The notes beneath the pieces are model-generated. The model did no database searches and was not told the origin of the DNA. It was given only the letters and a program-made list of their open reading frames with translations. The position numbers were made by a program, and so were the translations under genes. A stretch of 64,000 nucleotides of DNA, from NCBI RefSeq assembly GCF_008369125.1, contig NZ_VOAY01000001.1:1302001-1366000 (forward strand). Direction: 5' to 3'. Numbering within the stretch: the first letter of the stretch is position 1; every line of letters starts with the position of its first letter. This DNA is from Allopusillimonas sp008369125 (GTDB lineage Bacteria > Pseudomonadota > Gammaproteobacteria > Burkholderiales > Burkholderiaceae_B). Shown here piece after piece: positions 17,765 through 25,682 of this stretch.

Positions 17765-19630
17765 CTACAACACCCCCATGCCCTTCAGAAACGCGATCGA
17801 CAATTCATGCGCTGGCAGGTCTCCTACCTGTTCTTGACCTTGACCTTGCCCCAGCCTTTGCCTCACGCTTGACCCCATTCCCAACTCCGCCCCTTGCTCT
17901 ACCCCTTGCAAACGACCTGACACCGAAGGCCGCAACGATTGGTTGGCCCAGTAGAAATAATCTGTCGTGCCATCAGGCTCTCCCATACTGGCATACACCG
18001 CAGGCATGATGGGCACATGGTCGCCAAACACACACATACCACCCGGGCGACCAAGGCTATCCAGCGTGGCTGATACGGACTGCATCATGCGATCGGCATT
18101 GACGATATGCCGGGCATAAGCCACGACATCATCACACCCGGATGGTAGCGGCTGAGTGAAGTAGTGTTGCTGTTCGCCATCCGCTACGGTTTCCCAATCA
18201 AGTGGGCCGTGGTTTTCCATGGTGATGGCGTAGATGAACAAAGGCTGCCGTCCGTCGTCACCTCTCGCTTCGCCAAGCAGCGCCGCGATTTTATCGGCGA
18301 CGGCTTCGTCCGAAATATAGGGCCCGAAGCGCTTGGCATCCGGAAACGCCTCTTGCCCAAGAAAAACATCAAACCCCATACCCGGAATCGTCAGAGTACG
18401 ACGATAAAACTCTGCAACGTAAGGGTGCACGCAAATGGTTTTATATCCCAGGCTGCGCAGATAAGTGGCGATTGTCGGCACCGCATGCCGCGCGTACCGG
18501 CGATAAGGGTTGTAGCGGTGTACCCCCAATCGCGCAGGGTCCACGCCCGAGATCACCGCGTACTCGGTACGTACAGTATTGGCACCCCAGGCAGGAACAT
18601 GTAGCCGCCCCTTGCCCTGCGCTTGCCCGCCCAAGGTGTCAAAGGCAGACAACAGCTCAGGCTTTGCCGTGGAGAATGTTCGACGAAGGTCGAAGAACGA
18701 TTCGCATTGCAGCATGACGAGGTCTGGTCGGTCGGTTGAACCAAGCGGCATGCGCACGCCGCCGGAAGCGTTCGCGACATGATTTGCTGCGTCTACCACC
18801 TGAACCGTGGCCCTCTCCAGATGGCGTGTCGAGGAGCCCTCGCCCACGCCAGTCACCGCTGCCGCAGCAGGGTCACGCCCCGCGCCCTTACTTGCTTTAA
18901 TCTCTTTCGTCTCTTTCGCGTTGAGAAGCTTTCTGAACGGCGCGCACTCATCAACCGGCGGCCGCACGCTTTCTTCTTGCCTGTAACGCCACAAGAAGTA
19001 CAGAAAGCCCAGTTTGCGTTGATCTTGCCCGGCATTAAAGCTAACTGGCAACGGGGCCCGACCTGCCGCAGCCAAAAGCGCTGCGCCGACGGCGACAAAA
19101 CCCACCATCACAACCAGTAATTGCAACACCCGCCCCAACCAGGAAACCTGCCATGCTTCAGGCAATATCCTCGTTACCCAGGCGACAGCGGAAAGGTTAA
19201 GCGCTGGCTCAAAATACAGGCCCACCGCAAGCGCCAGCCCATAACTCAGGGTCGCCAGCACGGCATTACGCACACCGAAAAACGGTAAATACAGCCGGGG
19301 GTATTTAATGGTGTCAGTAAAGTATTCAAAATCGGGGTAAATAAACGGCTCGCGCAGCATTACCCATTTGATGTTGCCGATTTCTATCAGTAAAAACAGA
19401 AAGGCCAGCAGGTTTATCGCACCAAACCAGGGGCGCTGAAACACAAGCAGCATAAGGCCAAAGAATGCCGTCCACAGCCCCACATGAACCAGCAAAGCTT
19501 GCCATCCGCGAATTATGGGGTGGACTGGCCGCGGCAAGGCCACCCACTCAAGGGCAAAGCTAAGTGCCAGGCCCAACAGCCATGGGGCCCATAACGACGA
19601 CAGAAGTGATGTATTACTCACTGTACCCAA
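17765..19630 (-). CDS. wcbQ: Membrane LtaS-like phosphoglycerol transferase / sulfatase-fold protein, WcbQ-like
   Basis: A 621-residue protein with about five N-terminal membrane spans (residues 10-210) and a C-terminal alkaline-phosphatase/sulfatase-fold domain facing the periplasm. Catalytic-site candidates are Thr352/Thr355 in WGANTVRTEY, the VHPYVAEFYRR block, and Asp537-His538 in FGDHVP. These match the LtaS/OpgB/phosphoethanolamine-transferase superfamily, which moves phosphoglycerol or phosphoethanolamine onto glycans or lipids. The last ~60 residues (GQGQGQEQ and similar) are low complexity. It overlaps the upstream dehydrogenase gene by 17 bases and is the last gene of the wcbO-P-Q-like operon. 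Likely role (inference): decorate or attach the capsule or its lipid outside the membrane. The donor and acceptor are unknown. Confidence 0.85.
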   Translation of the reverse strand: MGTVSNTSLLSSLWAPWLLGLALSFALEWVALPRPVHPIIRGWQALLVHVGLWTAFFGLMLLVFQRPWFGAINLLAFLFLLIEIGNIKWVMLREPFIYPDFEYFTDTIKYPRLYLPFFGVRNAVLATLSYGLALAVGLYFEPALNLSAVAWVTRILPEAWQVSWLGRVLQLLVVMVGFVAVGAALLAAAGRAPLPVSFNAGQDQRKLGFLYFLWRYRQEESVRPPVDECAPFRKLLNAKETKEIKASKGAGRDPAAAAVTGVGEGSSTRHLERATVQVVDAANHVANASGGVRMPLGSTDRPDLVMLQCESFFDLRRTFSTAKPELLSAFDTLGGQAQGKGRLHVPAWGANTVRTEYAVISGVDPARLGVHRYNPYRRYARHAVPTIATYLRSLGYKTICVHPYVAEFYRRTLTIPGMGFDVFLGQEAFPDAKRFGPYISDEAVADKIAALLGEARGDDGRQPLFIYAITMENHGPLDWETVADGEQQHYFTQPLPSGCDDVVAYARHIVNADRMMQSVSATLDSLGRPGGMCVFGDHVPIMPAVYASMGEPDGTTDYFYWANQSLRPSVSGRLQGVEQGAELGMGSSVRQRLGQGQGQEQVGDLPAHELSIAFLKGMGVL

Positions 19631-20384
19631 GTCGGTTCAGTATCCAGCCCGAGAAGGCGGAGGGGATCACGCCTAACAGCCAGCAGCCAAAATTGAGCGG
19701 AAACGGAAAGCTGATGCGCGCCTTGTTGCGCGCCAACCCAGCCTTGATGACGCGGGCAGCTTTTTGTGGTGGCCAAAGAAATGGCTTGGGGCCCGCCATG
19801 CCATCACACATGTCAGACTTAACATAGCCAGGCAATATGACATTGACCTTGACGCCATCAGGTTCCAGCCAGGTGCGCATGGCCTCGCCATAGGCACTGA
19901 TGGCCGCCTTGCTGGCGCTATAGCTTGGGGTAATGGGTAGGCCTCGGTACGCGGCCAGCGAGCTCAGCAGAGCGATTTGCCCGGCGTTGCGGGCACGCAT
20001 GGAAGGCAGCACACCTTGTACCGTTGCCAACGCTGCCTTGACGTTAACATCAAGCAGTCGCTGGATGTCTTCCCAGGTTTCGCCCCGGCGCTCTGGCCCG
20101 GTATCGATATTAACGCCCGCGTTAACAATGACCAGATCGGGTGGCGTGCTTGCCGACACATCGCCCAACCATGCGATCAACGCGTCCGTGTCACGGATAT
20201 CCAACACTTTGGTAATAACCTGGCTGCCCTTGTGCGTACATATGGCGGCGAGCTCTCGAAGCCGGTCTTGCCGGCGTCCTTGCAGTATCAGAGTAACGCC
20301 TGGCGCCGCGTAAGTTTCTGCCAAAGCCCCGCCAATACCGCCGGTTGCACCGGTAATCAGTACGGTTGATGGTGCTGCTGTCAT
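19614..20384 (-). CDS. wcbP: Short-chain dehydrogenase/reductase, WcbP-like (ketosphinganine-reductase-like)
   Basis: A 256-residue classical SDR: cofactor motif TGATGGIG (residues 12-19), NAG at VIVNAGVN, catalytic Ser in ALLSSLAAYRG and YSASK for Tyr and Lys. After residue ~215 it has a hydrophobic tail (FPFPLNFGCWLLGVIPSAFSGWIL), suggesting membrane association. This combination is seen in 3-ketodihydrosphingosine reductases and their relatives. It overlaps both neighbours (ATGA with the KpsS-like gene, 17 bases with the LtaS-like gene), so the three proteins are probably made together. In context it could reduce the ketone left by the oxoamine synthase (inference); a sugar-modifying reductase is the alternative. 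Confidence 0.88.
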   Translation of the reverse strand: MTAAPSTVLITGATGGIGGALAETYAAPGVTLILQGRRQDRLRELAAICTHKGSQVITKVLDIRDTDALIAWLGDVSASTPPDLVIVNAGVNIDTGPERRGETWEDIQRLLDVNVKAALATVQGVLPSMRARNAGQIALLSSLAAYRGLPITPSYSASKAAISAYGEAMRTWLEPDGVKVNVILPGYVKSDMCDGMAGPKPFLWPPQKAARVIKAGLARNKARISFPFPLNFGCWLLGVIPSAFSGWILNRLGYSE

Positions 20385-21607
20385 GCGGACAGCGCTTCCA
20401 AGGGCGATTTTTCGGCCATGAGCCGCTCTACGGAACGTTCGACTGCCATGCGTATGCTGTCCTCCGAATAAAAGCCGCCGTTAATCTGCGTAGTATGAAT
20501 AACGACGTTGCGGAAATGATGAAACAACCTCATGTCGGGCATTTGCAGCTCTTGCCAGAACTCATCAAGCTGCCCCTGAAAGGTTAACCCGGCCATATCA
20601 TAAATAGGCTGGCCCAGCGCAATAAGTGGGCGCGCATGCCACAGGGCCGACCCTCCTACCGTACTGTTAACCGTGATAACGCCTGTTGCATGGCTGAGCA
20701 GTGTGGGCAGGTTGCCGCTTTCTAAAAATACCACGCGATGCTGTATGTCTAGCTCTTTTGCGAGCGCCATCGCATTGCGCTCATGATGCACCAGGCCGGG
20801 ATCCAAGGGATGATTTTTAATCACCAGCCAGGCATCTGCCGGAGCTTTGGCAGCAAAGGAACGCATAACGCGATCCATGAAGTGAGACATGTTTTCAAAG
20901 CAGGAGTGCAGGCGAATTTGCGTGTCGCTGTCGAGCTGCAACGGCAGCAGGTAAAACACGCGGTCTTTGCGCACCAGGCTTGCGATGGCATCGGCGTCTC
21001 GCCGCTTGCGGCCACCTAAACGCACTGCGCGTTTGACGTAGCCGCTGTATTCAGTCCAGACACTGTGAGGCGCGTGGCTGACATACTCAGGAAACGCCCA
21101 CCGGTTGCGCAAGCTGCATACGTGGTAAAGCACATCATGCCAGGCACGGGCGCTAAACGACCCGCCAAACGTCTCGCCATTGCGATAGTTTGGCACCTTG
21201 CGACCAGCTTCAAGATAAAACTCAGGATTTTTAGGCAACAGCGAATGAGCATTGACGCCACTGCGTTCTAGCGTCAGCCAGAACGGACGAAAATACCCCT
21301 CTTCGTAGACATGCGTACGCAGCCCATTTTGCCTGGCCAGCTCAATGGCGGGCTTATGCACGGGGCGCTGATCACCAAACAATACGATGTCGGTAATGCC
21401 GTGGGTCTGGTAATAGTCTTGGTAGAAGTCAGCAAGCCCGTCTACCGAGCCCGCCCAAGGCGTGGCCTGGCCAGCGCGCCAGAAGGCTGCGTCACCACCA
21501 TTGAAATTAATTTTAGAGACGTCTTGCCCTTGGGCTTTCAGCTTTTCGCCGAGCCGTGAAAAAAAAGGGGAACAGACTCCCTGAAGAAACAAAAACGAAC
21601 GCGTCAT
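20381..21607 (-). CDS. wcbO: KpsS-like capsule biosynthesis protein (predicted beta-Kdo transferase), WcbO-like
   Basis: A protein of 408 residues from the Met at 21607 (MTRSFLFLQGVCSPFF); the frame extends 18 codons further upstream, but the family's first strand begins here. Recognisable KpsS/LipB blocks are DIVLFGDQRPVH, THVYEEGYFRPFWLTLE, PLQLDSDTQIR and the C-terminal VITVNSTVGGSALWHARPLI. KpsS adds the first beta-Kdo to the lipid anchor of group 2 capsules on the cytoplasmic face of the inner membrane, and KpsC extends the linker; no kpsC is in this window. It heads the three-gene overlapping minus-strand operon. Its presence supports a Kdo-linked lipid anchor for this capsule. Confidence 0.9.
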   Translation of the reverse strand: MTRSFLFLQGVCSPFFSRLGEKLKAQGQDVSKINFNGGDAAFWRAGQATPWAGSVDGLADFYQDYYQTHGITDIVLFGDQRPVHKPAIELARQNGLRTHVYEEGYFRPFWLTLERSGVNAHSLLPKNPEFYLEAGRKVPNYRNGETFGGSFSARAWHDVLYHVCSLRNRWAFPEYVSHAPHSVWTEYSGYVKRAVRLGGRKRRDADAIASLVRKDRVFYLLPLQLDSDTQIRLHSCFENMSHFMDRVMRSFAAKAPADAWLVIKNHPLDPGLVHHERNAMALAKELDIQHRVVFLESGNLPTLLSHATGVITVNSTVGGSALWHARPLIALGQPIYDMAGLTFQGQLDEFWQELQMPDMRLFHHFRNVVIHTTQINGGFYSEDSIRMAVERSVERLMAEKSPLEALSA

Positions 21608-21720
21608 TGAATACGTAGTGACTACTGCGGAAATATCCCGGCCAAGTCGGATCAGTCGCACTGACTAATTATTAATGTGCTGAACCGCAGACATAACAGG
21701 ACGCAAAAGATGCCATTGTA

Positions 21721-22617
21721 TCAAACACTAGATGCTGACCGGGAGCTTATGGCTGTTGCCCACTTATGCGCTACCACTGGAGATGCCACACAACTGGCGT
21801 CAGCAGTAACGACACGCACTGCGCGTTCCAGCAACTGGATGTCAGCTTCATGCTGCCGGGCTACATGAGGGTCTTCGAAAAAAATGACGCGCTGGCAGCG
21901 GCGATCTAGTACAAGCTCGGCGATTTGGGCATCGCCGCCCAGTGGGCCACTGAGGTAGGGTTGTACCCACGGCGTTTCTCGTGGCCAACCGCGTGACCAG
22001 GCCAGTTCATTAAGACGCCCGCTGGTCGTGCCAGTACCTACCCGGTTTGCGAACTGCGACAGCAGGTCAAAATGCTGGTCTGCAAACTCAACCATTTGCC
22101 CCTTGAGGGCATCGTGGGCAATGAGTGCGACGGTTTGATGGCCAAGCTCGAAAACGTCATTAAGCTTGGGGTCTGCCGGCAGCCCTCGGCTGATGCGTTC
22201 GATTTCTATCCATTCAATGGCACCAAGCAGGGTTGATACAAAGGGCCGCCCGTGTGTGATGCACTGCCGTTTGAGGGCGAGAGCTTCAGGAAAGATGGAA
22301 GAAGGATCCACGGGGTCAATAAGGTAGATAGCGCCGTCAAATGGCGTACCACCGTCTTCGCCTTCAGTGACGCGGGCAACCAGCTTCATGAGCCCGCCCT
22401 CGCGACCATAGGGGTAGCGAACTAGCCCCGGATACCCCTGCAGAAGATCAGAGCGCTCGATGGCGTCACAGGTACGCCCGACGGTGTACAGCTCAACCCC
22501 GAGCTCGCGCAAGCCGCCTGCGGAGCGCTGCAGCCATTTGAACAGGGTTGCGTCTGCACCCTCGTGGTGAAGACGGTTGGCGGCAAGACCGAAACGCAAA
22601 ATACTGGAAGATGACAC
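21721..22617 (-). CDS. mgsA: Methylglyoxal synthase with two tandem domains
   Basis: A 298-residue protein, twice the length of the E. coli enzyme (152). The C-terminal half (about 145-290) is a full methylglyoxal synthase domain: VALIAHDALKG for the His-Asp pair, GTGTTS for phosphate binding, SGPLGGDAQI with the catalytic Asp, and FFEDPHVARQHEADI with the later His and Asp. The enzyme turns dihydroxyacetone phosphate into methylglyoxal in the cytoplasm. The N-terminal half (about 5-140) has the same fold pattern, with YLIDPVDPSSIFPEALAL matching the fourth motif, but the His-Asp is replaced (FGLAANRL) and the later His is lost, so it is likely regulatory or structural. It lies between iscA and the KpsS-like gene on the same strand. 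Confidence 0.85.
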   Translation of the reverse strand: MSSSSILRFGLAANRLHHEGADATLFKWLQRSAGGLRELGVELYTVGRTCDAIERSDLLQGYPGLVRYPYGREGGLMKLVARVTEGEDGGTPFDGAIYLIDPVDPSSIFPEALALKRQCITHGRPFVSTLLGAIEWIEIERISRGLPADPKLNDVFELGHQTVALIAHDALKGQMVEFADQHFDLLSQFANRVGTGTTSGRLNELAWSRGWPRETPWVQPYLSGPLGGDAQIAELVLDRRCQRVIFFEDPHVARQHEADIQLLERAVRVVTADASCVASPVVAHKWATAISSRSASSV

Positions 22618-22718
22618 GCGTGACCCTGGAGTGCTTCAGATTGGTTGATACGTATTGCATCAGACTGGATGATGCAGAGTAACTGAGACGGATTACGTCG
22701 ACGTTACTTTAGCCTGAC

Positions 22719-23042
22719 TTATACCGTAAAAGACTCACCGCACCCGCAGGTGGCTTTTTCATTGGGGTTGCTGAAGCGAAAGCCTTCGTTAAGCCCCTCT
22801 CGACCGTAATCAAGCTGCGTGCCTTCAAGAAAGGGAAGGCTTTTTGGGCTGACGAACACCTTGACGCCATGCTGCTCGAAAACAATGTCTTCGGCATCAA
22901 CGTCATCAACATAATCTAGCTTGTAAGCCATGCCCGAGCACCCGGTAAGGCGCACGCCGAGCCGTAGGCCTACGCCCTGCCCGCGTTTTTCTATGTAACG
23001 ATTGATATGGTCAGCCGCCCGTTCTGTAAGCGTAATAGCCAT
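22719..23042 (-). CDS. iscA: Iron-sulfur cluster assembly A-type carrier IscA
   Basis: A 107-residue A-type carrier that receives and hands on iron or Fe-S clusters. The three ligand cysteines are present: TGCSGMAYKL and the C-terminal CGCGESF. Length matches IscA exactly. It follows iscU by 2 bases in the iscRSUA order. The hscB-hscA-fdx genes that usually follow in betaproteobacteria are not here; the next gene is a methylglyoxal synthase. Confidence 0.95.
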   Translation of the reverse strand: MAITLTERAADHINRYIEKRGQGVGLRLGVRLTGCSGMAYKLDYVDDVDAEDIVFEQHGVKVFVSPKSLPFLEGTQLDYGREGLNEGFRFSNPNEKATCGCGESFTV

Positions 23043-23044
23043 AA

Positions 23045-23431
23045 TTACCTCTGATGTTTGGTTTGGTAATCCTGGATTGCCGCTTGAATAGCGTCTTCAG
23101 CCAGGACGGAACAGTGGATTTTTATCGGTGGCAACGCCAGCGCTTCGGCGATTTGCGTATAGCTGATCTGCCCTGCCTGCTGAGGCGTTTTGCCGATAAC
23201 CCATTCTGTTGCCAGGGAGCTGGCTGCGATGGCGCAGCCGCACCCGTAGGTTTTGAACCGTGCATCCTTAATGATACCCGACGCGTCAACCATAATCTGC
23301 AATTTGATGACATCACCCTGAGACGGCGCACCCACCAGTGCGGTGCCGACGTCTGGGTTAGCCGCATCGAACGAGCCCACGTTGCGCGGGTTTTCGTAAT
23401 AATCAAGAACTTTAGCGTTATACGATTGCAT
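23045..23431 (-). CDS. iscU: Fe-S cluster scaffold IscU, lacking the first conserved cysteine
   Basis: A 128-residue scaffold protein on which IscS-derived sulfur and iron form clusters. YENPRNVGSFD, LPPIKIHCSVLAEDAI and the length identify it as IscU. The normally invariant first ligand, in GAPACGD (Cys37 in E. coli), is replaced: the sequence reads GAPSQGD with Gln38 encoded at 23318-23320. The second ligand block reads YGCGCAIAAS and so carries an extra Cys two residues after the usual one. His and Cys of IHCS and the Asp of GD are kept. If the sequence is right, the metal site is altered. It lies 4 bases after iscS and directly before iscA. Confidence 0.92.
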   Translation of the reverse strand: MQSYNAKVLDYYENPRNVGSFDAANPDVGTALVGAPSQGDVIKLQIMVDASGIIKDARFKTYGCGCAIAASSLATEWVIGKTPQQAGQISYTQIAEALALPPIKIHCSVLAEDAIQAAIQDYQTKHQR

Positions 23432-23435
23432 AGCC

Positions 23436-24644
23436 CTACACTGCCCACTGTACGGCGTTAACGTCTACACCCGCCTGGGCCATTTCCCAAAGCGGTGACA
23501 TGGCGCGCAGCCAGGCGACTTTCTCGCTGATAATATCGACAGCGGTGTCGACATCTTGTTCGGTGGTGAAGCGCCCCAACGAAATACGCAGCGAGCTGTG
23601 TGCCAGTTCGTCGCTGCGACCAATGGCTCGCAACACGTATGAAGGCTCTAGACTGGCAGACGTGCAGGCCGAGCCGCTTGAAACCGCAAGCCGCTTGAGC
23701 GACATCATGAGCGACTCGCCTTCAATGTAATTGAAACTAACATTAAGATTGTGTGGCACGCGCTGGTTAAGCTCGCCATTAAGATACACCTCGGGTATAG
23801 CCGACAAGCCCGCCCACAGCCTGGCCTGCAACTGACAAATGCGCTGGCTTTCTTCATGAAGTGATTGCCCTGCCAGTTGAAAGGCTTCGCCCATGCCCAC
23901 AATTTGGTGGGTAGCCAGGGTACCCGAACGCATGCCGCGCTCGTGCCCGCCACCGTGCATTTGCGCCATAATGCGGGCGCGCGGTTTGCGTCGTACGTAT
24001 AGAGCACCTATACCTTTAGGGCCATAGGTTTTGTGCGCTGAAAACGACATAAGGTCAACGTTGACGGCCTGCAGGTCTATGGCAACCTTGCCAGTGGCCT
24101 GGGCAGCATCAACGTGAAACATAACGCCTTTTTCACGGCAAATTTCACCCAACGCAGCAATATCTTGTATAACGCCGATCTCGTTGTTAACCAGCATGAC
24201 CGACGCGATGGTGGTGTCGGAGCGCAAGGCGTTGCGGAACACCTCCGCATCGACCAGGCCGTTTTCTTGTACATCTAGAAAACTAACCTCGAAGCCCTGG
24301 CGTTCGAGCTCGTGGCAGGTATCTAACACCGCCTTGTGCTCGGTTTTGAGTGTAACAATGTGCTTGCCGCGCCCGACATGAAACTGTGCCGCGCCTTTAA
24401 TTGCAAGGTTATCAGACTCTGTGGCACCTGAAGTAAAGATGATTTCGCGCGGGTCGGCGTTAACCAGTTGGGCTACCTGGCCACGAGCGCGCTCAACAGC
24501 CTCTTCGGCGTCCCAACCATAGGCATGGCTGTTGGACGCAGGGTTACCGAACCGCTCGTAAAGCCACGGCACCATGGCATCAACCACGCGCGGGTCTACC
24601 GGCGTGGTTGCTGAATAATCAAGATAGATGGGGTGTGACGTCAT
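23436..24644 (-). CDS. iscS: Cysteine desulfurase IscS
   Basis: A 402-residue class V aminotransferase-fold PLP enzyme that takes sulfur from cysteine for Fe-S clusters and thiolated tRNA. Features are LDYSATTPVDPRV at the start, TSGATESDNLAIKG, the PLP lysine in SFSAHKTYGPKGIG, and the mobile-loop cysteine in SSGSACTSASLEPSYVL followed by SSLRISLGRFTTE. Length fits IscS. Second gene of iscRSUA, 147 bases after iscR. Cytoplasmic partner of IscU. Confidence 0.97.
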   Translation of the reverse strand: MTSHPIYLDYSATTPVDPRVVDAMVPWLYERFGNPASNSHAYGWDAEEAVERARGQVAQLVNADPREIIFTSGATESDNLAIKGAAQFHVGRGKHIVTLKTEHKAVLDTCHELERQGFEVSFLDVQENGLVDAEVFRNALRSDTTIASVMLVNNEIGVIQDIAALGEICREKGVMFHVDAAQATGKVAIDLQAVNVDLMSFSAHKTYGPKGIGALYVRRKPRARIMAQMHGGGHERGMRSGTLATHQIVGMGEAFQLAGQSLHEESQRICQLQARLWAGLSAIPEVYLNGELNQRVPHNLNVSFNYIEGESLMMSLKRLAVSSGSACTSASLEPSYVLRAIGRSDELAHSSLRISLGRFTTEQDVDTAVDIISEKVAWLRAMSPLWEMAQAGVDVNAVQWAV

Positions 24645-24791
24645 TAAAAGTACTCCGGGGCCGTGTCGCTATGCATTGATTATATGAGCCCTATACCGCT
24701 GCAAACAATTGGCGTCAGACGGCCCCAGCCATGAAGACGCCAGCAACGACATATTTACTGCGCTGCCCCGCACACGGCATTGGCGACAAGC

Positions 24792-25304
24792 TTAACTTGT
24801 AAAAGCCATCGCCATGGGAGCACCCGGCGCACGATGTACGCGAATTGGTACCTCTTGCCCGTTGTTGGCTTCTTGCAACTGACGCATCCGTTCTTGGTCG
24901 GCCAGGTCTTGCAATGAGACAGAATCAAGAAAATCGATCATTTTGCGGTTTAACGAGGCCCATAGCTCATGCGTCATGCATTTGCCGGAACTGCCGTTAC
25001 GCCCGATATTGCAGTTTTCTTTGCCACCACAGTTGGTGGTATCCATAGGCTCATCGACCGCAAAGATAACGTCAGCCACGGTGATATTGCGCGCCAGCTT
25101 GGCCAACGAATACCCGCCGCCAGGGCCTCGCATGCTGTCGACCAGCTCGTGCCGACGCAACTTACCGAATAATTGCTCTAGATAGGAAAGTGAGATGTTC
25201 TGACGTTTACTGATGGCGGCCAGAGTGACCGGCCCGCTGTGCTGCCGGAGCGCCAGATCAATCATGGCGGTAACAGCGAAACGGCCTTTGGTGGTTAAAC
25301 GCAT
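24792..25304 (-). CDS. iscR: Fe-S cluster-sensing Rrf2-family repressor IscR
   Basis: A 170-residue winged-helix regulator. The N-terminus MRLTTKGRFAVTAMIDLAL and NISLSYLEQLFGKLR are typical. Cluster ligands are Cys in TTNCGGKENCNIG and SGKCMTHELW. The second and third Cys are 10 residues apart, whereas E. coli IscR has 5, so a small insertion lengthens the cluster loop; the His of THELW is kept. With a cluster bound it represses isc transcription. A good ribosome site (AGGAG) precedes the start, and two tandem IscR-like operators lie immediately upstream, consistent with autoregulation. Confidence 0.95.
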   Translation of the reverse strand: MRLTTKGRFAVTAMIDLALRQHSGPVTLAAISKRQNISLSYLEQLFGKLRRHELVDSMRGPGGGYSLAKLARNITVADVIFAVDEPMDTTNCGGKENCNIGRNGSSGKCMTHELWASLNRKMIDFLDSVSLQDLADQERMRQLQEANNGQEVPIRVHRAPGAPMAMAFTS

Positions 25305-25319
25305 GGTGCGCTCCTTTTA

Positions 25320-25344
25320 ATACCCGACTAATTAGGTCAAGTAT
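25320..25344. promoter_or_regulatory. IscR type 1 operator, proximal
   Basis: A 25-base site beginning ATACCCGACTAATTA and ending GGTCAAGTAT. From memory of the E. coli type 1 IscR consensus (ATASYYGACT...AGTCRRSTAT) all but about two positions agree. It lies 16 bases upstream of the iscR start. Confidence 0.75.
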
Positions 25345-25350
25345 ATCACA

Positions 25351-25375
25351 ATACCCGACTAATTTTGTAGGGTAA
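25351..25375. promoter_or_regulatory. IscR type 1 operator, distal
   Basis: A second copy starting with the same 13 bases (ATACCCGACTAAT), 31 bases further upstream (three helical turns). Its right half is more degenerate. The tandem pair probably brackets the isc promoter. Confidence 0.65.
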
Positions 25376-25598
25376 TCGGGAAAAAGCACTGTGCAGGACG
25401 CCTGCTTTCTCCAAGCAAGTCGCGGATCGGCTTTGCGTTAGCGCAACGGCACGCAAATGATTAAGCGGCTTGGATTCTCGACCCAGGCAATCTAGCGTGA
25501 AGCCGGGACGGTTACCGGCGTTTGCAGCTTGAACCCAAGACGCACGAATGCATAACGCAGCAGTGCGATGAAGCATACAGAATCACGCCCATAAAACA

Positions 25599-25628
25599 AA
25601 AGCCGCGCCCGATAATTGGCGCGGCTTT
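25599..25628 (-). terminator. Rho-independent terminator after the tyrosine phosphatase gene
   Basis: AGCCGCGCC (25601-25609) and GGCGCGGCT (25618-25626) form a perfect 9-bp stem with an 8-base loop. Read on the minus strand it is followed by TTTTGTTTTAT. It lies 55 bases beyond the phosphatase stop codon. Confidence 0.85.
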
Positions 25629-25682
25629 GTTTGCGAGAATGCCCCGCAAAGGGGTACAACAAAAGTTGCGGTAGAATGGTGC

